Part shown: positions 1-8,972 of the stretch, one piece after another
Layout: each line of letters starts with the position of its first letter
Numbering within the stretch: position 1 is the first letter of the stretch
Origin: a virus
Virus record (IMG/VR): IMGVR_UViG_3300028033_000002
Span: 1-48,178 of that record
Length of the DNA: 48,178 nucleotides
Direction: 5' to 3' (one strand)
Notes under the pieces: model-generated
Databases searched by the model: none
What the model was told of the DNA's origin: nothing
What the model saw: the letters and a program-made list of their open reading frames with translations, nothing else
Made by a program: the position numbers and the translations under genes

Positions 1-126
1 GAGGATCGCACCTTGTACCCTGTTCGTCGGGTCACATGGTGTTAAAACAATAGACGATATCTAAGCATGTAGTATTCTCGAGTGTAGTGCTGGCGGACGC
101 GGGTTCAACTCCCGCCATCTCCACCA
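1..126 (+). ncRNA. ssrA: tmRNA (ssrA), 3' part only
   Basis: The window begins inside a transfer-messenger RNA, which rescues stalled ribosomes. The 3' end carries the tRNA-like T-arm (GCGGGTTCAACTCCCGC) and ends in ATCTCCACCA, as proteobacterial tmRNA genes do. The tag-peptide reading frame and the 5' tRNA-like half are outside the window. The last 24 bases are duplicated at 33989-34012, so this gene end is the integration target and the gene is kept intact by the left junction of the first element. Confidence 0.9.
103..126 (+). repeat. attL core of element 1 (24-bp direct repeat)
   Basis: This is an exact 24-bp match to 33989-34012, starting GTTCAACTCC and ending TCTCCACCA. It lies at the 3' end of ssrA with a tyrosine integrase gene just inside. 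P4-type integrases commonly use tRNA and tmRNA 3' ends. Confidence 0.92.
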
Positions 127-170
127 AATTTGTAAATCAAAGTTAATCATTGTTGATTAATCTAGATCAA

Positions 171-204
171 AAAGCCTTAAATCTTATGGATTTAGGGCTT
201 TTTT
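171..204 (+). terminator. Rho-independent terminator replacing the ssrA terminator
   Basis: A stem AAAGCC.TAAATC pairs with GATTTA.GGCTTT and is followed by six T. It starts 45 nt after the ssrA CCA end and is probably supplied by the prophage so that tmRNA transcription still ends correctly. A similar hairpin sits at the same distance from the second att copy. Confidence 0.8.
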
Positions 205-272
205 AATGCCTAAAGCTTAGTTAATCTCGATCTGTCTTGATCATTGATAATCAATGTTTATCAATATAAGCT

Positions 273-298
273 GTTATACATCTGTTATACGGTATAAC
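273..298 (+). promoter_or_regulatory. Probable integrase arm-type sites at attL (GTTATAC x3)
   Basis: GTTATAC occurs at 273-279 and 284-290 and inverted (GTATAAC) at 292-298. The same heptamer occurs three times at 33918-33948 beside attR, with an 11-bp spacing found on both sides. This is the pattern expected for arm-type binding sites of the integrase. They directly precede the preferred int start, so Int may repress its own gene. Confidence 0.65.
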
Positions 299-301
299 AA
301 C

Positions 302-1468
302 ATGCTTTCTGATGCTCAAGTAAAGGCTCTTAAACCTAAGGAGTCTAGATATTCTGTCGCCGATGGTGAAGGTCTAAACGTTTCTGTATTTCCAAGCGGG
401 AAAAAGAAGTGGGTACTCTCTTACCGAAAGAATGGGAAACAGAATCAGAAAACTTTGGGTGAATATCCTGGTATGGGCTGCAAAGAAGCTCGAAACCAAG
501 CTCGACAGATGAAAGCTGAAATTATGGGTAAAGTAGACAACTCCCCAGCTGTTAAATTAGTTGTAGAAGAATGGCTTGCCTTAATGAAGTCGCAATGGTC
601 CAGTAAAAAATATTATGACACTGTTGCTTATAGACTGAATTACTTAACTGAGGATTTCTCCAATCTTCCTATTGATCAAATAACTAGAAAACAAATATCA
701 GCGAAAATTAAAGAGATCGTTAGCAAGGGAACGTTGGAAACTGCTACTCGCACATTAAGACTTGGACACACTCTTTTTGATTTTGCTATTGCTTCTGACT
801 ATACAGATCGAAATCCATGCACATTAGTTGAAGATGTAATTCCAGACTATGAATCTGATAGCCACCCTTGTTTGCCTGCTTCTGAAATGCCCGAATTTTT
901 CAGAAACTTAGACAAATCAAAATCCAGTCCTATTGTAAAAATGGCTCTATTATTGGTTTGTTATACAGGCACACGTATAACAGAACTATTAAAAGCGCGA
1001 TGGGATTCGGGCGAGCTAGATTTTGAAAACAAAGTTTGGATTATCCCTGCTGAACGAATGAAGAAAAGAAAGGAATTGATGGTTCCTTTAGTTCCTCAAA
1101 TTTATGACTTATTCAAAGAGCTTGAAAACGTAAAAACTGATGATGGGTACATATTCAAAAAACGTGGGAAACCCTATGAATACATGACCTCAGAATCCGT
1201 TTTATCAATGATTAAAAGAATGGGCTATAAAGAAAAGATGGTAACTCATGGCTTTCGATCTTTATTCTCTACACATGCAAATGAAAGCAAATTATTTCGC
1301 GGTGAAGTAATTGATTACCAAATTGCACACGTTAATAAATCAACAAAGCATGATGCAACAAGCAGAATTTATAACAGAGCCGAGTACTGGAATGAGCGTG
1401 TTGAGTTGGTTCAGTGGTATGCAAACGAGGTTGATTCCTGGAGAGCTGTATGCGCCCATACTACATAA
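302..1468 (+). CDS. int: P4-type tyrosine integrase of element 1
   Basis: This protein catalyses site-specific recombination between attP and the ssrA 3' end. Residues 1-75 form the DUF4102-like arm-binding domain, followed by a core-binding domain and a C-terminal catalytic domain. The catalytic set is visible: R225 in TGTRITELL, H316 and R319 in HGFR, H343 in IAHV and nucleophile Y357 in RIYNRAEY. The frame is open from 254, but the start at 302 (MLSDAQVKALK) is preferred because related integrases begin with this motif and the region 273-298 holds repeated arm-type sites. At 388 aa it has the usual family length. Transcription runs away from attL. Confidence 0.93.
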   Translation: MLSDAQVKALKPKESRYSVADGEGLNVSVFPSGKKKWVLSYRKNGKQNQKTLGEYPGMGCKEARNQARQMKAEIMGKVDNSPAVKLVVEEWLALMKSQWSSKKYYDTVAYRLNYLTEDFSNLPIDQITRKQISAKIKEIVSKGTLETATRTLRLGHTLFDFAIASDYTDRNPCTLVEDVIPDYESDSHPCLPASEMPEFFRNLDKSKSSPIVKMALLLVCYTGTRITELLKARWDSGELDFENKVWIIPAERMKKRKELMVPLVPQIYDLFKELENVKTDDGYIFKKRGKPYEYMTSESVLSMIKRMGYKEKMVTHGFRSLFSTHANESKLFRGEVIDYQIAHVNKSTKHDATSRIYNRAEYWNERVELVQWYANEVDSWRAVCAHTT

Positions 1469-1668
1469 AGAAGAACGGACTTTACTTGCACGTACAAAAA
1501 ACTGAGCATGAAGAATATCAAGACACGTCAGATATAAATGCTATGTACACAATGCAGTATGTTTTTAAGAAAGAAAAAGACGGGGCAAAGACGTTCTATG
1601 ATTCTTCAGAAGCTAGCACTTATATAACTAAAAGAAGATTGAAAGGTGTGGAAGTGGTGAGGGATTGA
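1450..1668 (+). CDS. Small hypothetical protein downstream of integrase
   Basis: A 72-aa basic protein, not recognised. Its ATG overlaps the end of int by 19 bp and has GGAGAG just upstream, so translational coupling to int is likely. The N-terminus (MRPYYIKKNGLYL) and the aromatic-rich middle show no motif I can name, and there is no signal peptide or membrane segment. Its position between int and the lysis genes suggests an accessory gene. Confidence 0.5.
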   Translation: MRPYYIKKNGLYLHVQKTEHEEYQDTSDINAMYTMQYVFKKEKDGAKTFYDSSEASTYITKRRLKGVEVVRD

Positions 1669-1768
1669 TGCTTGCTAATGTTGCACACACTGCAAGCAAA
1701 CACTGATATTGACGTTTGTTTTAATTGTGTGAGCTGTGCAACTTGATAGAAGCAAGCACAGCACTGTG
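1669..1768. other. Nested inverted repeats between convergent genes
   Basis: This short gap separates the plus-strand integrase operon from the minus-strand lysis operon. GTTGCACA (1680-1687) pairs with TGTGCAAC (1735-1742) around CAAAC/GTTTG (1697-1701 with 1714-1718). TGCTTGC (1669-1675) can alternatively pair with GCAAGCA (1692-1698), and CACAG-CA-CTGTG lies at 1757-1768. There is no T-run, so it is not an ordinary intrinsic terminator. Confidence 0.55.
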
Positions 1769-1805
1769 ATGATTGAAGCAATAAAAGAGCGTTTGCACAT
1801 ATACG

Positions 1806-2360
1806 TTACTTCTTTAGAAAGAGTACTCGCTCAGCTTCACGACGACGAACTAAGCCTTTCATAACCTTGCCACCGCCTTTATTCCAAACTAGAAACTGAT
1901 CTGCTGCACCAGTAAAGTCTTTAGCATTCAGCTTTTTAAGCAATGTCGAGTTTTTAAAAGCTGTAGAGCCGATGTTGTAAGTAAGGGAAACCAAAGCATC
2001 AAACTGGTTTTGAGATAAAGGCACTTCCACCAGGTTATTCACCGAAGATTCAAATCGCTTTAAATCATGTGCAAAGTATTCTTTTGCTTGATCTATTGTG
2101 CAAACATCACCTTTTTTAACTTTATTGCCATTTGGGTAAATTGTGGTGCCTATCCCAATAGTCCAAACACCAACACCATCGTCATATGCTTGAAGTTTAG
2201 TATCTTCAAAGCTAGAAATTAGGTCTATTCCAATTTGGCTTATTTTCATGCCACTTGGTTGAAGATCATCTACTACAGCATTGAGCTTATCTACCTGTTC
2301 TTGTGTTAGTTTTCCACCTGCAATGACTCGTGCAGCATCAAAAAATGGTTTAGTTGTCAT
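1806..2360 (-). CDS. Endolysin, GH24 lysozyme
   Basis: A muramidase that degrades peptidoglycan at lysis, of the T4-type/P22-type GH24 family. The E-x8-D-x5-T catalytic arrangement is visible in SFEDTKLQAYDDGVGVWT, followed by IGIGTT. The C-terminus has the typical GLVRRREAERVLF ending. About 40 extra N-terminal residues precede the lysozyme domain. The ATG at 2360 overlaps the holin stop (TGATG) behind a GGGGTGGG ribosome site; a GTG at 2372 would add four residues. It is the last gene of the leftward lysis cassette. Confidence 0.92.
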   Translation of the reverse strand: MTTKPFFDAARVIAGGKLTQEQVDKLNAVVDDLQPSGMKISQIGIDLISSFEDTKLQAYDDGVGVWTIGIGTTIYPNGNKVKKGDVCTIDQAKEYFAHDLKRFESSVNNLVEVPLSQNQFDALVSLTYNIGSTAFKNSTLLKKLNAKDFTGAADQFLVWNKGGGKVMKGLVRRREAERVLFLKK

Positions 2361-2638
2361 CACCCACCCCACTTATTTACGTTTTTCTTCAAGTATTCTT
2401 CGATAAACGTACTTCCCAAAATACCCAAAGCACATGCAATTGCTACTAAAGCCACTGGACTCAAGTCTGGAAATTGAATCAATACAATTCCTGCAATTGT
2501 TGAAGTTGCAGATCCTAAAATTGTTCGCCCAATGATCAATCGAGCTGACAAAGGTTCGCTTGAAACTAGTAGCCTACTCATACCGATTAGCGCTCCTATA
2601 ACAACTAAAGTGAAAAGTGTTTTTTCATGCTCTTGCAT
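2360..2638 (-). CDS. Phage holin (LydA/holin_3_3-like)
   Basis: A 92-aa membrane protein with three hydrophobic segments (about residues 8-26, 33-53 and 60-78), a charged N-terminus (MQEHEKT) and a basic C-terminal tail. This is the layout of LydA-type holins that time lysis and open the inner membrane for endolysin. The ATG has a strong AGGGGG site. The stop overlaps the endolysin start, which supports a two-gene holin-endolysin cassette. No spanin gene was recognised nearby. Confidence 0.85.
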   Translation of the reverse strand: MQEHEKTLFTLVVIGALIGMSRLLVSSEPLSARLIIGRTILGSATSTIAGIVLIQFPDLSPVALVAIACALGILGSTFIEEYLKKNVNKWGG

Positions 2639-2664
2639 GACGATCCCCCTAAATTTTGGTAATA

Positions 2665-2697
2665 AAAAACCCCGATCTAATTAAAGATCAGGGTTTG
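2665..2697 (-). terminator. Terminator after the tailspike gene
   Basis: On the minus strand AACCCTGATCT pairs with AGATCGGGGTT and is followed by six T. It separates the tailspike gene from the holin-endolysin cassette. Confidence 0.8.
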
Positions 2698-2735
2698 TTC
2701 TATTGTTTTGGGTTATATCCCATCGGGGCTTTAAT

Positions 2736-4574
2736 TTACACCACCGCACCTGTAGCATCTACCCATTGTGTGCCAGTCCACCAGATTGGTTTACCCGCCG
2801 CTGCTAATGTTGTGTCGAAATACTGAACGCCTGCATCACTACTTGTTAATCCAGTAGGTCTGTTCGCTGTTGTATCTTTCTTTGTGTACCAGCCTGTAGC
2901 TGCCCATGTGCCAGGTGTTCCTGCTGTTACGCAAGTCCATTCAGTAACAACAGCTGTTGCACTATTATTTGTCCTTAATACTTTGTCACCAGTAGACCAT
3001 GTTCCAGTAGTGGGAATGGCAGCACCACGAACGATCTTGCGCTGAATACCTGTTGCTGACTTCTGAATAATATCACCGCATTGAAATTCTGCTGTTGCTA
3101 AGTCAAAACGGAATGACTCCGTTGCCGAGCCGTCTGCTTTATAAAATGTGATGCGCTTCGTCGCAGATGAGCTATTTGTATCCCTAAACCAGTTAAATAG
3201 AATATTTTCTGTGCCATCTGTTAAGTTTAAATCGTTATTTTGTGACGCTGATGTAGATAAAGGCGTTACTGTTGACTTGAAGATACTGTATTGAAGCTCC
3301 CCTATACCGTCTTGTCGATAGTCTAGGTTATTGGCGGCTTTAGATAAATCTTGCACTGGGGTTGTTACGGTTGATGCGAATGTTGTACCAATTCTGCGTG
3401 TACCCCATCCATTTGCTGTGATGTTAAAGCCGATCGGTGCATTTTCCATATGCAGCCCAATAAAGCAGTTATTGCTTACGTCGACATAAGCATGACAGTC
3501 TGTATTTTCTTCAAAATCTGTACCGATTATCAAGTTTCCTGAACTTAATGATAAGAACTCAACCCCTCGATATGAGCCGCCCGCCTTCCCTCCGAAAATT
3601 TGATTCGCGTTTGCTCCGCGAGTGAATCGGAATGCAGCACCACCCGACCCACCTGCGAAAGCTCGTGGTATGTTTAACTTATTGAAATAACACTGCTTTG
3701 ATGTGTCGGAGTCAAATAAGAATCCACAACCATTAACTTTACCAGAATTTGCTGCGCATTGGTCTACATTTGCATAAGATGTATTGTATAAGCTTAATCC
3801 AGCATCCCCAAAGCCTTTGGCATTAAAGTAAATGCCGATTGGATTAAAACCATACGTTGTTGATGTTGGTGTTTTTGGCTCTGCGACAGATGTTGCATTC
3901 GCTGTTAGCTGGATTTCAGTACCAAGACCGAGGACATCAATACCCCCACACCCAATCCATTTTTGACCGTTGTAGAATTTAAGTGGTCTATCTATTACAT
4001 AGCAATTATCTTTTGTTTGATTAAATAGAATTGAGCCTCCCGCGCCAACATGGTCGATAGCTGCTTGACAAGCAACCCAGTCGATAGAGTCTGTTAGTGC
4101 TGTTGCATGAGGGTAGACCGTCTGAATCGCTGTTAAATTACTAAACTTTCCACTAGTAACCCACTCTTGGATTGTATGTAGAGTACCATCACCAATCGCG
4201 CCAAAATCTTTTACAGATATTAACTCTTTATTTTTCTGCTCTTGTGTACGGCCTGACCAAGTAGTAATAAGGCTATCCAACCAGCCTTTATTTTTAAAGT
4301 CCACAAGAACGAAAGCACTATTTCTATTTTTAATCACAATAGAATGTTGGGCTGTTTTTAGATAAACCTTGGTCGGGCTTCCATTGCGCACAATGTAGCC
4401 ATTGCGCGTACGAATTGGCTGTGCTGCTGGAACTGTGAAGTCAGCATCCCAAAACACTTCAATCGGAAAAAGCTCAGGGTCTTTCCCATACTCCCCAAAA
4501 AACAAGAAACCCGCATCAAGCGGGCTTCCATCAATATCAGCAATGGCTGTGTAGGGTGCTAAAAAAATGGTCAT
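2736..4574 (-). CDS. Tailspike with P22-type head-binding domain
   Basis: A virion receptor-binding protein and probable capsule or LPS depolymerase. Residues 1-95 resemble the P22 tailspike head-binding domain (TIFLAPYTAIADIDGSPLDAG; VFWDADFTVPAAQPIRTRNGY). After a linker, ISVKDFGAIGDG opens a right-handed beta-helix of the pectate-lyase type. The C-terminal part (WWTGTQWVDATG) looks like a trimer or carbohydrate-binding module. The ATG at 4574 is chosen because the P22 family begins with this hydrophobic strand; an upstream TTG at 4601 would add nine residues of unrelated sequence. It follows the gp16-like gene, as in P22. Confidence 0.9.
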   Translation of the reverse strand: MTIFLAPYTAIADIDGSPLDAGFLFFGEYGKDPELFPIEVFWDADFTVPAAQPIRTRNGYIVRNGSPTKVYLKTAQHSIVIKNRNSAFVLVDFKNKGWLDSLITTWSGRTQEQKNKELISVKDFGAIGDGTLHTIQEWVTSGKFSNLTAIQTVYPHATALTDSIDWVACQAAIDHVGAGGSILFNQTKDNCYVIDRPLKFYNGQKWIGCGGIDVLGLGTEIQLTANATSVAEPKTPTSTTYGFNPIGIYFNAKGFGDAGLSLYNTSYANVDQCAANSGKVNGCGFLFDSDTSKQCYFNKLNIPRAFAGGSGGAAFRFTRGANANQIFGGKAGGSYRGVEFLSLSSGNLIIGTDFEENTDCHAYVDVSNNCFIGLHMENAPIGFNITANGWGTRRIGTTFASTVTTPVQDLSKAANNLDYRQDGIGELQYSIFKSTVTPLSTSASQNNDLNLTDGTENILFNWFRDTNSSSATKRITFYKADGSATESFRFDLATAEFQCGDIIQKSATGIQRKIVRGAAIPTTGTWSTGDKVLRTNNSATAVVTEWTCVTAGTPGTWAATGWYTKKDTTANRPTGLTSSDAGVQYFDTTLAAAGKPIWWTGTQWVDATGAVV

Positions 4575-4602
4575 AGTGTGAATTCCATAAAATTTTGGCA
4601 AT

Positions 4603-4629
4603 AAAAAACCCGACCTTGACAGATCGGGC
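4603..4629 (-). terminator. Terminator after the gp16-like ejection gene
   Basis: On the minus strand CCCGATC pairs with GGTCGGG and is followed by TTTTTT. It lies just after the stop at 4649 and before the tailspike start. Confidence 0.82.
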
Positions 4630-4648
4630 TGGTTGGTTTGTTGAGTGG

Positions 4649-7306
4649 TTAGAACTTGCCTGAGTTTTCTATTGGCTTTTCAAAGTTGCGGATATATGAC
4701 TGAGCCTTTGCTAATTCTTTTCTTGACTTAATTCCCTTTACCGCTTCTCGCAGCGCAAGGGCTACTGGGACAGGTATCGGCATCCCTGTTGTGATTGTGC
4801 CGAGGAATGCATCGAATAACCCAGCAAGTACAATTCCGGACTTTGAATAATTGACAGCATTGCCTTCAGGTACGGTTTTTATTAGCTTTGCGAGTTCTAC
4901 AGCATTTCGCATCTTTTCCGCTTCCTGTTTCCCGAGTAGCGTATCAAGTCGCTGGGTAGTGCCGTCTAGTGACTTAACAATATTCTCCATCTTTTTGACC
5001 ATCAATGCATTATTACCGTCCATGTCTTGAACACCAGAGAAGGCCTCATTGCGAATTTTATCAATGATGGATGCTTGTAAATCAGTCCAAGCTTGTTCAC
5101 CACCTTCAGACTGTAGAATTTTTTTCTTAACAAACTCTAAGTCTTTTTGTGATGTTTTGGGGCTGGTGATTCGATTCACAATATTTTCATCAATCACCTT
5201 GCGGTCAGCACTATTGGCACCTCTTTTCATAGCTACAAGATCGGAAAGTACAGCACGACCCTCCCAACTTTGTTTGAAGTTTGAATACTCTTTTCGCACT
5301 TCCCTAAAAGCATTACTACCCGTGTTGTCCAGCGAGTTATCAATTAGCTTTTTAAGACGGGTTTTGATGCGAATATCACCATCATCGGAGTTGCTGCCAA
5401 GCTCATTGATTAACTGGCGCCATTGCTCCACCTGGTTGACGTTCGGCTCCTGACCTTTAGGTTTTGGTACCAGACGACCATCTTCAGCCTCATCTGCAAT
5501 TCCAAGTCGAACTGCTGCCCGTTTCGCGTCTCGATAAATTGCCGTTGTCTCTAACCCTAAATTCTCATTAATCAGGTCTAAAGTTGATTGGCTATCGAGT
5601 TGAATGCCGCGCTCGTCAGCAAGCTTAATATCATCCTCTATCCACTTTGGCCCGCTACCCAGGTCAACTTTGGTTTGCGCACCCTCAGAGTCTTTGACGG
5701 CCTGATATTTTTTATTGATGGCTGCCCGTTCTACCTTGAACTGGGTACCAAGCACACTATTGATAGTCTCCCCGACTTCAGCTGCGTTTGTTGTGGTGGC
5801 ACCTTTGCTGTAGATAATGTCATCAAGAGAAGAAGCTAGGGCTTGCTGTTGTTTGTTTAGTCCAGACTGAATCATCCCACCAGCTTCACCACCTTTGCTC
5901 GCCATGTTTAACATTTCTGTTAATTCTGTCGGATCTCGGGATACTTGAGGTGACATTGAAGGGATGTTGAATTCATCGAATAAAGCTTGTCGTGTTTCCT
6001 GAATTGGCACCGCTGCAGCACCCATGCTACCACCAGTATCGGCAGTACGAAGACCTGTAGCCTCACCAACTTTATTAACAGTGTTCTTAGCCGCCTCTGT
6101 CACCGCTGCAACTGGCCGTTTTGCCTGTTCAACCACTTGGGCTACAACTGGCTTTGCAGCTTGTGCTACTTCCCTTGCTGCTGTGGTAGCCACTGGAACA
6201 GATGCACGCCCTAAAGTTGCGGTAGCAGTACCCACACCACCACCCAAAACAGGCGGCAATGTATCAAGACCAGTATCTTCAATAAACTCACCCACCGCAC
6301 CAACAGCACGTTGTCCAGCTGCTGTGTTTGGCTCATAAGTTAATGCATTGGCAAACTGACCTGCACGATTCACGGCATTCTGTGCGCCCTGTTGGGTGCC
6401 AAATGTGCCATCCACTACAGATTCAGCAATACCATGCAATCCACCTGCAGCCTGACCAATTGCACCACCGACCGCACCAGTTGCCAGGGTAGCTCCAGCT
6501 TCCAAGCCGCCGACAATTTTATCCATTGTGCTCAATGGTGCTTGTTGCGGTTTTGGTTGTGGTGGCTGATCCTCTTGAATCACGCCATTTTCATCAAAGT
6601 CAGACAACCCGACTGGTGCTGCTTGATGATTAGGGTTTTGTTTATCAAAAGCTGCCAATAGACCATTTACACGATCCTGTTTTTGTTGTGGACTAACCTC
6701 GTTTTTTGATGTGCTCGCCTTCGCCTGTTTATCGTAAGCAGTCACAAGTTGATTGATTCGATTTTGTGCTAGCTTGCGGTTTGGCGGCTTGATTTCACCG
6801 ACCATGGCTTTGGTTTCATTCCATGTTTTTGGGTTACCACCCAATTGTCTGTAAAAATCATCTCGATTTTTGTGTCCAGATTTGTATTCTGGATCGTTGT
6901 AACGCCAGCGGATAAAGTTTGTACCTAAAACCCTTGTTGCGGTGTCGTAATCAACATCTGGGTTAGATAAGAAGGTTTTCTTTGTTGCTGCGTATTCAGG
7001 CTTTGTATTGATCTCATGAACAGCATATTTTGCCATTTCATCAAGTGCAGCCTGACTTTGCTTAATCTTACCGTCCACATACAAGCCCTTTGATTTAAGC
7101 CTTGCAAGCAATGGTGCTTCACGGCCATTCTGCCAAGACAGCAAACCAACATTTGTTTTTTTGTTGCTATCATCAGTGTGAGCACCAAATACAACGCTTG
7201 GGTCGAAAGAGTTTTCACGCCCCACTTCCGCAGTGATGATGCGGGCCTGATTCTTACTTAATCCGGCCTTTTCAAAAGCCTTCATCACACTTTGCTGTAA
7301 AGACAT
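4649..7306 (-). CDS. P22 gp16-like DNA ejection protein with N-terminal lysozyme domain
   Basis: A virion protein expected to leave the capsid first and help DNA cross the envelope. Residues 1-150 resemble the phage tail lysozyme domain (TAEVGREN with candidate acid E27; GLLSWQNGR). Residues 175-225 hold two copies of an amphipathic motif (NRINQLVTAYDKQ and DRVNGLLAAFDKQ). Residues 260-360 are glycine/alanine-rich and hydrophobic, possibly membrane-inserting. The rest is helical, with a second hydrophobic patch near 830. It is longer (885 aa) than P22 gp16, mainly because of the fused lysozyme. It is last in the gp14-gp7-gp20-gp16 order. Confidence 0.85.
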   Translation of the reverse strand: MSLQQSVMKAFEKAGLSKNQARIITAEVGRENSFDPSVVFGAHTDDSNKKTNVGLLSWQNGREAPLLARLKSKGLYVDGKIKQSQAALDEMAKYAVHEINTKPEYAATKKTFLSNPDVDYDTATRVLGTNFIRWRYNDPEYKSGHKNRDDFYRQLGGNPKTWNETKAMVGEIKPPNRKLAQNRINQLVTAYDKQAKASTSKNEVSPQQKQDRVNGLLAAFDKQNPNHQAAPVGLSDFDENGVIQEDQPPQPKPQQAPLSTMDKIVGGLEAGATLATGAVGGAIGQAAGGLHGIAESVVDGTFGTQQGAQNAVNRAGQFANALTYEPNTAAGQRAVGAVGEFIEDTGLDTLPPVLGGGVGTATATLGRASVPVATTAAREVAQAAKPVVAQVVEQAKRPVAAVTEAAKNTVNKVGEATGLRTADTGGSMGAAAVPIQETRQALFDEFNIPSMSPQVSRDPTELTEMLNMASKGGEAGGMIQSGLNKQQQALASSLDDIIYSKGATTTNAAEVGETINSVLGTQFKVERAAINKKYQAVKDSEGAQTKVDLGSGPKWIEDDIKLADERGIQLDSQSTLDLINENLGLETTAIYRDAKRAAVRLGIADEAEDGRLVPKPKGQEPNVNQVEQWRQLINELGSNSDDGDIRIKTRLKKLIDNSLDNTGSNAFREVRKEYSNFKQSWEGRAVLSDLVAMKRGANSADRKVIDENIVNRITSPKTSQKDLEFVKKKILQSEGGEQAWTDLQASIIDKIRNEAFSGVQDMDGNNALMVKKMENIVKSLDGTTQRLDTLLGKQEAEKMRNAVELAKLIKTVPEGNAVNYSKSGIVLAGLFDAFLGTITTGMPIPVPVALALREAVKGIKSRKELAKAQSYIRNFEKPIENSGKF

Positions 7307-7324
7307 AACTTTTCCTTAGGCAAA

Positions 7325-7348
7325 TAAAAAAACCACCCGAAGGTGGCT
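7325..7348 (-). terminator. Terminator (GCCACC-TTCG-GGTGG) after the small membrane gene
   Basis: A minus-strand hairpin with a TTCG tetraloop followed by seven T. The same hairpin sequence occurs at 42182-42201 on the plus strand in element 2. Confidence 0.85.
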
Positions 7349-7362
7349 TGGTTTTTAACATT

Positions 7363-7590
7363 TTAACGCTTGAATATGTTGATTAAATCTTTCGGCTTAA
7401 CCACACCCAAAAATATAAAAGAAAGACCGATAATTAAGGCATAGCAAACCGCTGGAACAATGAAGGCCGCAGCAATACCCTCTAAATCCCATTGAAATAT
7501 ACTGCCGATCAGCCCAACAACAAATCCAATAGTTGTCAATATCCAGCAAACTAGTAAAAAACGAGCAAAAACAATTTTTAATCTATTCAT
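7363..7590 (-). CDS. Small two-segment membrane protein
   Basis: A 75-aa protein with two hydrophobic segments (about 8-30 and 39-63) and a basic C-terminal tail (KPKDLINIFKR). No family recognised. It lies between the gp20-like and gp16-like ejection genes and has its own terminator. P22 has nothing here, so it may be an inserted accessory gene, possibly affecting the membrane of the lysogen or infected cell; that role is inference. Confidence 0.6.
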   Translation of the reverse strand: MNRLKIVFARFLLVCWILTTIGFVVGLIGSIFQWDLEGIAAAFIVPAVCYALIIGLSFIFLGVVKPKDLINIFKR

Positions 7591-7629
7591 AACCCCTCCT
7601 TATTTTAAAGAAAGGTTATCACAAAATAA

Positions 7630-8970
7630 TTACTCAATCCCTAGCTGATTAGCAATCTGCTGCATTTCCGCAGGTGATACCCCACGAGCTTTTGCAGCTT
7701 CCACTACCTCAGCAGAATAACCCCTGCCTTTGGTTGCGTAGATCTGAGCTTTTTTATTTGCTGTTTGAGCAGCCTTAGATAGTTGCTTTGCGACTTCAGT
7801 CAAGCTTTGCTGCACAGCTTTTGGGTCTTGGTTTGGGTTAATAGATGCAATGGATGCTTTTAATGCTGCACCTTCTGACTCTGTTAATGCACCGAGGCCA
7901 CGCATTTGATCAACCTGAGCCAAGAAGATTTTAGCCTTCATTGTCTCTAGTTTTTGATCAAAATTGTATTCGTCTGTACCAGGCACATTACGCATTGCTC
8001 TATTCCAATAGCCGCCAGTGGACTCGCTTAGAGCTTTCGCATCATTAGCAAGTTGAGCTGCTAATTTAGAGCCTTCTGCTGCATTTCTGGCTGCTGTCGC
8101 AAAGCCTTCAACCTTTTCCAATCGCTCCATGCGCTGTTCAGGCTTTTCTTTGACATTAAACACAGTCTGGGCAATCTTTCGCTCTTCCTGATTTAATTTT
8201 TCATAGAACTGCTGTTGATCCTGATCAAGCTTTGCATAAAACTGATCGTTTTGGAGTTGCATTTTCTGCTGCTCAAGTACACGACCTGTTTGACGATCCT
8301 CAACTTGAGATTCAATATTGTCGATCTCGGCCTGAGTTTTATCACCGTACCAAAGATTTTCGGTTTCGGTTTTCTCAGTTTCGGCTTTAACCTTACCTGT
8401 TTGAGCCTGTTTGTTTTCGATCTCAAACGGTGTTAAATCGTTTTGATTCAATGCGCCCAGCACATCTTTAAACTGGCTTGGGTTGGTTGAAGCAAGGGTA
8501 AGTCCGGTTAATGTTTGGAGTCCTTCGGGATCTGTTTCAGCCATGGTTGCCATCTGGCGCAAATAACCAGCCGTTTCTTTATCGCCCGAATTTTCATAAC
8601 CAACCGCTTCTGTTTCAAGAATAGACTTAGCCAAGTCGAAACGCTTACTTGCTGTAGCTGCATAAATTTTTGAAGCTGTTTTAAAAGTAGCTTGCTGCTT
8701 CCCTGAGTCCAGAACATCGTAAGAGCGTTTGAAATCTTCTGCTAAAGCCGGGTACTTCGCCATGATGCTTGCATAGTCATCATGGGTTTTATTCGGTTTT
8801 GACGCAAAGGCTGATAGCTCCTGTTGCATCTGCTGCTTCTGAATGGCTTCACGTTCAGCTTGCTCTTTGGCTTGCACAAACTGACCAATTTGCAAACCCT
8901 GAGTAAGGCCGGTTACAGCAGTTTGAACAGGATTTTGCACATCAAGCATATAATTAATTGGCTGCACCAT
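7630..8970 (-). CDS. P22 gp20-like DNA ejection protein
   Basis: A 446-aa, glutamine- and alanine-rich, mostly helical protein of the DNA transfer/ejection class. It begins with a short hydrophobic stretch (NYMLDVQNPVQTAVTGLTQGLQ) followed by long coiled-coil regions (about 185-290). The start at 8970 is used because the previous gene ends at 8973 and GGGGATG lies upstream; the frame is open to 9036 but without a plausible earlier start. Gene order gp7, gp20, gp16 supports the call. The C-terminus ends in a small helical motif (VSPAEMQQIANQLGIE). Confidence 0.78.
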   Translation of the reverse strand: MVQPINYMLDVQNPVQTAVTGLTQGLQIGQFVQAKEQAEREAIQKQQMQQELSAFASKPNKTHDDYASIMAKYPALAEDFKRSYDVLDSGKQQATFKTASKIYAATASKRFDLAKSILETEAVGYENSGDKETAGYLRQMATMAETDPEGLQTLTGLTLASTNPSQFKDVLGALNQNDLTPFEIENKQAQTGKVKAETEKTETENLWYGDKTQAEIDNIESQVEDRQTGRVLEQQKMQLQNDQFYAKLDQDQQQFYEKLNQEERKIAQTVFNVKEKPEQRMERLEKVEGFATAARNAAEGSKLAAQLANDAKALSESTGGYWNRAMRNVPGTDEYNFDQKLETMKAKIFLAQVDQMRGLGALTESEGAALKASIASINPNQDPKAVQQSLTEVAKQLSKAAQTANKKAQIYATKGRGYSAEVVEAAKARGVSPAEMQQIANQLGIE

Positions 8971-8972
8971 AG

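Noticed and set aside
254-301. Upstream start of the element 1 integrase at 254
   Set aside because: The extra 16 residues are not typical of the family and the DNA there holds three arm-type repeats.
5049-6661. Several long plus-strand frames opposite the gp16-like gene
   Set aside because: They are antisense shadows without ribosome sites or recognisable domains.
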